Assembly (NCBI GenBank): GCA_964524225.1
Contig: CAZGEW010000029.1
Coordinates: 1-16,846 of the forward strand
DNA length: 16,846 nt
Source: GCA-2688775 sp964524225
Lineage (GTDB): Archaea > Nanobdellota > Nanobdellia > Woesearchaeales > GW2011-AR4
Reading direction: 5' to 3'
In this document: positions 7,128 through 14,100 of the stretch, piece after piece
Layout: the number at the start of each line of letters is the position of its first letter
Position numbering within the stretch: position 1 is the first letter of the stretch
Notes under the pieces: model-generated
Databases searched by the model: none
What the model was told of the DNA's origin: nothing
What the model saw: only the letters and a program-made list of their open reading frames with translations
Program-made: the position numbers and the translations under genes

Positions 7128-7157
7128 GTGTCAGTGCTTTTTTGTATTAACAACAAA

Positions 7158-7226
7158 ATGAAAACTCTACTTTACATCAAGGAAAAATTTTTATTTCATA
7201 AAAATTTTCTTATATTTGATGGTTGA
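7158..7226 (+). CDS. possible 22-codon leader ORF, tentative
   Basis: ATG at 7158 opens a frame beginning MKTLLYIKEKF that ends with a TGA at 7224-7226, overlapping the start of the MIP18-type gene. It lies at the right distance from the distal TATA box for a leaderless transcript. No coding signal supports it beyond position, so it may be chance. Confidence 0.2.
   Translation: MKTLLYIKEKFLFHKNFLIFDG
7184..7208. promoter_or_regulatory. perfect 11-bp inverted repeat before the MIP18-type gene
   Basis: AAAATTTTTAT and ATAAAAATTTT flank the 3-base centre TTC. The element ends 10 bases before the ATG at 7219 and covers the proximal TATA-like stretch (about 7188-7195). It could be an operator that blocks that promoter, or an RNA hairpin in a longer leader. 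AT-rich sequence makes such symmetry easier by chance. Confidence 0.4.
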
Positions 7227-7521
7227 AAAAGAACAAGTTATAGGGGTTTTGAAGAAAGTTTATGATCCGGAAATACAATATGACATATGGGGCCTTGGCT
7301 TAATTTATAGTATTGACATTATTGGAAATAAGGTAAAGATTCTAATGACTTTTACTTCACCAATGTGTCCTTACGGACCAGCTTTGATGGAAGATGTCAG
7401 GAGGCAAGTTTCTGCCATTGATGGAGTTGGAGAAGTTGTAATTGAGTTAACCTTCAATCCAGTTTGGGGGCCTGATAAAATGACAGAAGAGGCAAAAATT
7501 GCGCTGGGGATTTCTGGATAA
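7219..7521 (+). CDS. MIP18/DUF59-family iron-sulfur assembly protein
   Basis: This 100-residue protein carries the MIP18 (DUF59) family signatures: VYDPEI at 14-19, GLGLIYSIDI, TFTSPMCPYGP with the conserved Cys50, DGVGEVVIEL, the family's Trp-Gly-Pro-Asp stretch, and the ending TEEAKIALGI. Relatives (SufT, PaaD, eukaryotic Cia2) help deliver or mature iron-sulfur clusters, and the cysteine is thought to take part. The ATG at 7219 is preferred over an in-frame TTG one codon earlier because family members start with similar spacing before the DPE motif. No suf genes are adjacent, so its partners are elsewhere. Upstream control may involve two promoters and an inverted repeat. Confidence 0.92.
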   Translation: MVEKEQVIGVLKKVYDPEIQYDIWGLGLIYSIDIIGNKVKILMTFTSPMCPYGPALMEDVRRQVSAIDGVGEVVIELTFNPVWGPDKMTEEAKIALGISG

Positions 7522-7657
7522 GTTTATATTTAGGCGATATTTTGAGCAATTATGATTAAAGATTTTTAATGAATATAAAACCAATTATAATCATGAATAG
7601 CATTTTTGGTTTGATTGTTTTGTTTCAACTTTATCTTAAAGTTAAGTATAAGGAATA
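7522..7657. other. convergent spacer with T-rich tract and a small hairpin
   Basis: This spacer separates the end of the MIP18-type gene from the 3' end of the tRNA. The plus strand is T-rich at about 7598-7625, which can serve as an archaeal terminator. A perfect 7-bp inverted repeat with a TCT centre (AACTTTA/TAAAGTT) lies at 7627-7643, 14 bases beyond the tRNA 3' end. Confidence 0.4.
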
Positions 7658-7729
7658 TGGGCCCAAGGAGAATTGAACTCCCACCTCAACCCTGTGAAGG
7701 TTGCGTCCTAGCCACTAGACTATGAGCCC
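7658..7729 (-). tRNA. tRNA-Val (anticodon CAC)
   Basis: The minus strand folds as a complete 72-base cloverleaf. The acceptor stem pairs GGGCTCA with TGGGCCC, with discriminator A. The D stem is GTCT/GGAC, and the anticodon stem CAACC/GGTTG encloses the loop TTCACAG, giving anticodon CAC (reads GUG). The T arm is GGGAG-TTCAATT-CTCCT with a 4-base variable loop. CCA is not encoded, as is common in archaea. The gene lies 57 bases after the VWA gene on the same strand. An AT-rich stretch about 33 bases upstream (around 7756-7768) could be its own TATA box; processing from operon read-through is the alternative. Confidence 0.96.
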
Positions 7730-7786
7730 AAAGACAAAGTTAGTAACATTCTTAAGGATTTATTTTTTTCTTTATTGTGAAACATT

Positions 7787-8746
7787 TTAAGGAATTGCTC
7801 TATAAACCGTATTTATAAGTATCCACTCAAACCCAAGCAATACAATTCCAATTACGAGCAAAAACCATGAGATATTTGTAGATATTAATCTCTCGCTTGA
7901 GGTGCCTATTTGTTTGAATGCTTCAGTCATATTTTCAAGATGCTCCGCCATGAAGAACCTTCCATTTGTCTCTTGTGAGATTTTCCTTAAAAGAACATCA
8001 TCAAGTTTGGAAAGCAGATTTAAGATGGTTACATTACCCCCTTCATTAGTTGCAACTCCTATGGTATAAATTGCTATATTATTCTGTTTTGCATATTGGG
8101 TGGCAGTATATTGGTCAATCCCAACATTGCTCTGGCCATCAGTCAGTAATATGATTATTTTGGATTTGTCTGAGTTAAATAAATTTGCAGCTGTAATTAT
8201 AGCATCTCCTATTGCAGTACCGCCGCTTTTTTGTAACACTATATTAGAAATAGAATCCTTCACATCTTCTAGGTTTGATGTTGGCCTTAATTCTACAATT
8301 GCAGTGCTAGCAAATGTAACAACCCCAATTTGAGAGCCAGATGGCACAAAATCTATAAACCTCATAGCAGACTGCTTTGCAGCCTCAAGTCTTGTTGGCT
8401 TAAAATCATCAGCTAACATAGAAGAGGATGTGTCTATAGCGATAATATACTCGTAAACGCTTGATTTTCCCTTGTATGAGATAACAGTTCCTGCAACCGA
8501 GAATATTAGAAGACAATAAACAAAAGCCCTAAAAATAAGCAAACCCAAATTTTTATTTTTCAATAATCCTCTGTAAGGAGTGCCTAAAACCTCACCACGT
8601 GCAACCCTCTCCAAAGCTTCGAAGTTAGAAAACTGTATTGCAGCAGCTCTACTCTGCTTCAATGTTAAAAAATGCAAGACTATCAAAAATGGGACTAAAA
8701 CTAACACCCACAGATAACTTGGATTTGTAAAGCTTATCTCGACCAT
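7787..8746 (-). CDS. BatA-like membrane protein with von Willebrand A domain
   Basis: This 319-residue protein has the BatA layout. A hydrophobic helix lies at about 10-27, a basic loop follows, a second helix sits at about 67-89, then a VWA domain (about 97-280) and a C-terminal helix at about 292-312. The metal-ion-dependent adhesion site is complete: DTSSSM (D105, S107, S109), Thr177 in GGTAIGDA, and Asp203 in LLTDG. BatA-type proteins act with MoxR ATPases; the VWA domain binds a protein ligand through the metal. With three helices the VWA domain is predicted to be extracytoplasmic if the N-terminus is cytoplasmic, but the topology needs a direct test. It follows the DUF58 gene by 2 bases and is last in the operon. 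BatB and TPR-type partners are not seen. Confidence 0.93.
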   Translation of the reverse strand: MVEISFTNPSYLWVLVLVPFLIVLHFLTLKQSRAAAIQFSNFEALERVARGEVLGTPYRGLLKNKNLGLLIFRAFVYCLLIFSVAGTVISYKGKSSVYEYIIAIDTSSSMLADDFKPTRLEAAKQSAMRFIDFVPSGSQIGVVTFASTAIVELRPTSNLEDVKDSISNIVLQKSGGTAIGDAIITAANLFNSDKSKIIILLTDGQSNVGIDQYTATQYAKQNNIAIYTIGVATNEGGNVTILNLLSKLDDVLLRKISQETNGRFFMAEHLENMTEAFKQIGTSSERLISTNISWFLLVIGIVLLGFEWILINTVYRAIP

Positions 8747-8748
8747 TC

Positions 8749-9639
8749 TTACCTGTGCCTGTTTGCCCTCCTTAAAAATAAATCACTTATTGGCTTAATA
8801 AAAGGTCTATCTGTGGTTAATTTGATGAAATCTGATTTTGAGTCAATGAAAGCTTTTTCAATCTCTTGTTCTTGTAATGCTACATATTTTGCGTAATTCT
8901 CCCTTACTAAATTAACATTAACTATCAACTGTCTGGCAGAAAATATATCACTGAAGACAACTTGGCCATTGTATTCTGGCAAATTCTCGTCTCTTGGGTC
9001 TCTTATCATGATTCCGATTAGATCATATTTTTTTGATATTATCCTTACATAACTCTGCCAATTCTCCTTCAAACCTATAAAATCAGATACAATAATCACG
9101 ATTGAATATTCTTTAAGGTACGATATTAAGAATTTTAAAGCCTGACTCAGGTCGCAATTGCCGCCATATTGATTTGGGTCAACAAGGCATTTCATGAACT
9201 TGTAATATTGTTTAAATCCAATTGAAGGCGGCTCGGATTTTATGATTTTATCATTGAAAAAAGCGAATCCAATACTGTCTCCTGCATGTAAAATCGCATA
9301 ACTCAATGTGGCAACAAGTTCTGCAGCATATTCCATCTTTAGTTTGTCAATTGAGCCATAAATCATGCTTGAGCTTGCATCTATCAGAAAAAAGACGCTC
9401 AGATTTCTTTCTTCAGCAAATTCTTTGATTAATAAATTATTGGATCTAAGTGAAGCCTTCCAGTCTATCAGTGATGCATCATCTCCTGAAGAGTATGTTC
9501 GATAATCAAGGAACTCGAGGCCTCTTCCCTTAAAGACACTTTGATAACCACCGACAAATTTTGAGTTTACAAGCTTATTGGTCATAATGTTCAATCGTTT
9601 TATTCCCTCTGATAAGTCTATTTTGAGTTCTTTTTTCAT
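8749..9639 (-). CDS. DUF58 family protein with VWA-like MIDAS
   Basis: This 296-residue soluble protein carries the DUF58 signature: a GxxxEFLDYRTYSSGDD-type stretch at about 38-54, then IDWKAS and LLIKEFAEERN. A VWA-like fold follows with the MIDAS motif DASSSM (D87, S89, S91). DUF58 proteins are standard partners of MoxR ATPases and are thought to present targets or bind them through the metal site. No membrane segment is visible, unlike longer archaeal DUF58 proteins, so it is probably cytoplasmic. Its ATG overlaps the moxR stop as ATGA, and AAGGTG lies a few bases upstream inside moxR, indicating coupled translation. The BatA-like gene follows after 2 bases. Confidence 0.93.
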   Translation of the reverse strand: MKKELKIDLSEGIKRLNIMTNKLVNSKFVGGYQSVFKGRGLEFLDYRTYSSGDDASLIDWKASLRSNNLLIKEFAEERNLSVFFLIDASSSMIYGSIDKLKMEYAAELVATLSYAILHAGDSIGFAFFNDKIIKSEPPSIGFKQYYKFMKCLVDPNQYGGNCDLSQALKFLISYLKEYSIVIIVSDFIGLKENWQSYVRIISKKYDLIGIMIRDPRDENLPEYNGQVVFSDIFSARQLIVNVNLVRENYAKYVALQEQEIEKAFIDSKSDFIKLTTDRPFIKPISDLFLRRANRHR

Positions 9640-10619
9640 GGTATCGGCACCTTGGAGAGCATTTCAGATATTATGTCTTCAACCTTTGCACCTTCAGCCT
9701 GACCTGAATAGTCAAGAATAATCCTATGCCTCAAAACATCATGTGCAACATTCTTTACATGCTGTGGCTTTATATGCGTATCTCCTCTTAGCAACGCATC
9801 AGCTTTAGCAGCAATAAATAATCCTATGGACGCCCTTGGTGAAGCACCTAGTTCTATGTATTTGCCAAGCTTAACTCCGTATTTTTCCGGCTCTCTGGTT
9901 GAATTAACCAATTCGATAATATACTCCTTAATTTTCTCGGTATGGCCTATTGTTTTTGTCAATTTTTGGAAATCGATTATTTTTTTAGCTGACAGTACAG
10001 GCTTTATTTTATATTCTTCAAAAGCCCTAATAGTTATATTTTGCTCGATAATCTTTCTTTCCTCGTCTTTGGTGGGATAGTCCATCAATAACTTGAAAAG
10101 AAACCTGTCGATCTGCGCCTCTGGTAAAGTGTAAACTCCCAATGTCTCAATTGGATTTTGGGTTGCAAGGACAAAAAAAGGCTCGTCAAGCTTGTATGTC
10201 GTTTTTCCGATAGTAGCCTGCCTTTCCTGCATTGCCTCAAGCAGGGCAGATTGAACTTTGGGCGGAGCCCTATTGATTTCATCAGCAAGCACGAAATTGC
10301 TGAATACCGGACCTTTTATCGTGTAGAAACCTTTGTGCTTCTCATAAGAAGTGATTCCAACTATGTCAGTCGGCAGCAAATCAGGAGTGAATTGAATCCT
10401 ACTGAATTTGCATCCTGTGGAAAGCGCAAGCGCCCTTATTAGCAATGTCTTTGCAATTCCTGGGATTCCTTCAACAAGGACATGGGCATTCGCCAGCAAT
10501 GCCCTTAACAATCCATCAACGGTTTTATCCTGGCCTACTATTATTTTTGAAATCTCTTCCTTTACTTTTTTCAGATCTTCCTTGCATCTGTTAACCTCTT
10601 GATGACTTATAATTCCCAT
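9636..10619 (-). CDS. MoxR-family AAA+ ATPase
   Basis: This is a 327-residue MoxR AAA+ ATPase. Walker A is the MoxR-type GIPGIAKT (51-58). Walker B is VLADE (110-114), followed by the family motif INRAPPKVQSALLEAMQE. Sensor 1 is LATQNPIE (Asn155), PEAQIDRF supplies the arginine-finger region, and a helical lid carries GASPRAS (sensor 2). MoxR proteins form rings that act as chaperones with VWA-domain partners, here encoded by the next two genes. The ATG is chosen because AGAGGTG lies 4 bases upstream. The gene starts 14 bases after the end of the 152-residue helical protein. Which protein it remodels is unknown; the co-encoded surface glycoprotein is the obvious candidate. Confidence 0.96.
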   Translation of the reverse strand: MGIISHQEVNRCKEDLKKVKEEISKIIVGQDKTVDGLLRALLANAHVLVEGIPGIAKTLLIRALALSTGCKFSRIQFTPDLLPTDIVGITSYEKHKGFYTIKGPVFSNFVLADEINRAPPKVQSALLEAMQERQATIGKTTYKLDEPFFVLATQNPIETLGVYTLPEAQIDRFLFKLLMDYPTKDEERKIIEQNITIRAFEEYKIKPVLSAKKIIDFQKLTKTIGHTEKIKEYIIELVNSTREPEKYGVKLGKYIELGASPRASIGLFIAAKADALLRGDTHIKPQHVKNVAHDVLRHRIILDYSGQAEGAKVEDIISEMLSKVPIP

Positions 10620-10623
10620 ACAG

Positions 10624-10630
10624 CACCTCT
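10624..10630 (-). promoter_or_regulatory. ribosome binding site of moxR
   Basis: On the minus strand this reads AGAGGTG, 4 bases before the ATG at 10617-10619. It fixes the moxR start and supports translation as an internal operon gene. Confidence 0.7.
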
Positions 10631-10633
10631 TTT

Positions 10634-11092
10634 CTAATCTTTATAATTTTTCTTAATTTTTCTTGAAAATTTTTCTATTAAGATGTTGATCAAACTTGGT
10701 TTTTTATCAGATAGAACATTATTTTTTATTTTCTCCTCTTTTGATTGTATTGCATTATTGATCAAAGAAATCATACTTTCCACATTAGACCTGAATTCAG
10801 CGCCTGTTATTTTTCTGCCTTCATATTCAATTTGGGAAATCAGGCTTGCAAATTGCATAATTTGCTCCTTTAGCTCCTTCCTAATGCGTCTTTTTTCAAG
10901 TTCGACTGAGAGTTCATCATACGTAAATTCGTATGAGAGTGAGAAATACTTCATTAGAAACACCCTAAATATGAGGTTCAATTGGTCTATGGCTTTCGCG
11001 CTGAATCTTTTCTTTTTTAGAGGCGTAAGCTTCCTGATCAGAATTTTTCTCAAATCTTCCATTTCTTTTATGCTTGTATTTTCATCTTCCAT
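10634..11092 (-). CDS. 152-residue charged helical protein of the MoxR operon
   Basis: I do not recognise a named family with confidence. The protein is highly charged and mostly helical, with no membrane segment or signal peptide, so it is probably cytoplasmic. Its middle (about 45-125) has the pattern FTYDELSVELEKRRIRKEL, then a helix, then QIEYEGRKITGAEF and another helix. This resembles the small cytosolic domain found at the C-termini of BatD/DUF4129-like membrane proteins in other MoxR operons, which have a similar threonine-then-EL and tyrosine-glycine pattern. If so, that domain is free-standing here. The basic C-terminal end (KFSRKIKKNYK) could touch membrane or nucleic acid. It starts 8 bases after the glycoprotein stop and ends 14 bases before moxR. 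The gene is well supported; the family suggestion is inference. Confidence 0.85.
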   Translation of the reverse strand: MEDENTSIKEMEDLRKILIRKLTPLKKKRFSAKAIDQLNLIFRVFLMKYFSLSYEFTYDELSVELEKRRIRKELKEQIMQFASLISQIEYEGRKITGAEFRSNVESMISLINNAIQSKEEKIKNNVLSDKKPSLINILIEKFSRKIKKNYKD

Positions 11093-11100
11093 TTTTTATA

Positions 11101-14100
11101 TCACATTCTTCTTGACTTGAATATTTTTTTAATGCTATGCTCCTCAGCTCTGGATTGTTGCGCATTTCTCATTTTTTTATGCTTGCTATGGAGTTTGAAG
11201 GTCGGTTTTTTGAAATGAATATTTTTTCTAAAATACAGCAGTATGGCTAAAGCTATTAAGATCAATGCTATTGTTATGGGAACTATTATTTTAAATCTAA
11301 ACTGCTTTTTTTCCTGTTTTATTTCTGGAGTTTTTGTTTTGTATGAGATTATCTGCCTGCATGAGTTAATTGCTGCCTCTGTCAATGCTTGAGCCTTTTC
11401 AAATTCTCCTTTCTTTGAAGCTTCCTCAGCTTGCTTCAGAAGTTCATTTAATTCCAAGCACTCCGGATTCTCTTTAAACAGGTCAGCCAGGAATTTCACT
11501 TTCTCAATCACTATAGTCTTGTTCTCCTTGAATCTCTCGATTATGTCTATATATATTTTACTTGTTGTCTTTATAGAAGGATCCTTGCCTGAGGCGATAA
11601 ATGTGGCTTCTGTTCTTCCTGTTTGATTGAATGTTGTAAACAGAATATTGGTAGTAATGCTTTCATTTATCCCAAGCTTGTCGAATTTCGTCTCGAGGAT
11701 TTTTGTCTCAAGATAATTAGAATGGTTTATTATATCCAAAGAAATATTTTTTATTTCCATCTCTCCTGTATTTCTAACAACTATTGGCAGAGTCAGTGTA
11801 TCATTGAGGTACATGCTCAATGGTTGGGGAATTGTAACTTCTAATCTTACAATCTTTGGAACATCGATGAGAGAACCGCCTCCTCCACTGCTTGATGTAA
11901 CAGTATTTGTAACTGTATTTGTAACTGTCTGAGTTTGTACTGTTGTAGCAGTTTCAGATACCAAGAAAACTGACAAAGAGTTTACTACTGTTGAGATCAC
12001 ATTAGTTGTAGTATTTAAAGTAGTGGTCAATTGAGTCCATGTACAGCTTGCTTGGCTATTACATTTATACATTCTTAAATTATTTTCGTTGTCCAAAGCA
12101 GACTCAATAGAAGAGTAGTTATAACTTACTGTAATATTGTCAAATTGAGTTAAATTTGTTTTTATCTCAAATTCTGTAACAATTCTTTGCCCAGAAGGAG
12201 CTGATATATTCCTTTCCAAATCTGTATAATTAAGTAAAGTAGTTGTATTAGTCACGTTAACTCTATTAAATACAATTGTTGGCTTAGTTGTTGATATCTC
12301 TATATTGAAGAATGCATCCTCCGGAATTGTTATTGTCAAAGATGTTCCATTTGCTATAGGCTCATTGGTACATATATCCTTAAAGATTTTTTTGCTTATG
12401 TTTAAACTAGATACATTGATTGTCTTTACAGCTGTTACAGCATAAAATGTGTAACTCTTATTAGCGTACTTTCCTTCAGTATCCAATACAGTTGCATTTA
12501 GTGTATAATTACCTGTTTGGTTTAATAGATAGGTAGCATTATAGTGATAGACTATTAAGTCAGAGTCTACTAACTCGTCTTTAGTTAGTGTTATATTTAA
12601 AACACTAACTACATTTGAAGGGTCTGTTAGAGTGACATTGCTATAGTTAATAACTACATCTAGGCTTGATTTCAGCTTAATGGTGACATTTGTGTTATTC
12701 AAGGCATAAGTCTCATTAGAGCATATATAGTTTATCGTTGGATTTGGGTTTACCCTTGAAAATATTACTGTTCTTTTTGCTTGAGCTGTTAAGTTATTAG
12801 TTTGGTTATAACTGTATGCTGTTATATTCATATACTTTGATCTTAAACTGGAGAATGATATATTAACAGTCCAATTATTGCTTGTGTTAGTTGTACTATA
12901 GTTTGTCCCATTAAACTCAACAGTTACATTTTGTATCCAGTCTGTGCCATTAATTTCTGTGACATTTATTTGTGTAGTATTGCCAGAATAAATTTTTAGG
13001 TTTTCTATCGGAGTTGTTATATTTAATACAGCCACAACTGATGTCACATCAAAATATGTAGAATAATTACTATAGTTAAGTCCGTCATAAGCTCTTACTT
13101 TCCAATATCTTCTTCCGTGGCTTAAATTTGCTAGATTACTGCTTAAATCATAATGGCTACTCCCTATAGTACTATTCAAATCAATGTCTGTAAATGCGGT
13201 ATCTCTAGATATTAATAACTCATAGGTTACATTATCGTTATCAACATCAGTTGAGACATTCCATGTAAAGTTGAAATTATTAAATAGTATTATAGTATTA
13301 TTTGAAGGGGCTGTATTATTTGGTATGGTTGGCTCTGTATTTATATAAGTCTCATACCTAAATGCGTTTGTTGAAATCCTTGAATTGTTTGAGCTATCGT
13401 ATGCAATAACTCTCCAACTCCAGTTGAGAGGTGCGTCAAGAGCTGTTGTTATCTCAATAGAGGAATTTGTTACATTTCCTGCTGCCCTTAGACTTCTATT
13501 TATGAATGAGAAAGCAGAGCTTGTGCTTAATTCAATTGTATAGTTATTAAAATCAGCTTCTGTAGTATTTTGCCAAGCTAATTTTGGAGTCAGATTTGCA
13601 CTTCTTGTTCCATCTGAGGGCGTCAATAAGGTAAATGCTGTTGGCGATGTTGTATCTTGAACTTTCAACTGTAAAGATGTTGTATTGGCATTACCAGCGC
13701 TATCATTAGCGAATAAGGTAATTGTATAATTGCCTCTTACGCTTAAGTTAGTTGTTGTTAATGTGAAATTTGCAGTGAAATTTGCAAGTAAGCTTCCATT
13801 TGGATATGTCACATTAACTATTGATATGTTTAGATGTATATCACTTGAAGTCCAATTAACAGTTACATTTTCAAATGACAGCTCTGCTGGATTTGGTGTA
13901 ACATTCAGTATTGTTACATTAGGACTTAATGTGTCGGTTGTGTATATAAAGTAACCAGTTGTAAAGTTATTTCCAGGGCTATCAAATGCTATAACGCGCC
14001 AATACCAACTCTTGTTGGTTGCTAATCTTGCAGTTGCATTTGGTAATGTTAACACAGTAGAAGAATTGGTATAATTAATTATTTCAAAGTTACTGCTATT

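Noticed and set aside
7569..7676. 35-codon plus-strand ORF with one hydrophobic stretch (begins MNIKPIIIMNS)
   Set aside because: It runs into the 3' end of the tRNA-Val gene on the other strand and has no ribosome binding site, so it is probably chance.
11881..11940. Short tandem repeat resembling a CRISPR or microsatellite
   Set aside because: It is only a Thr/Val/Ser/Gly-coding linker within the glycoprotein (TVTNTVTNTVT followed by Gly run); there are no regular spacers. I saw no CRISPR array or cas gene anywhere in the window.
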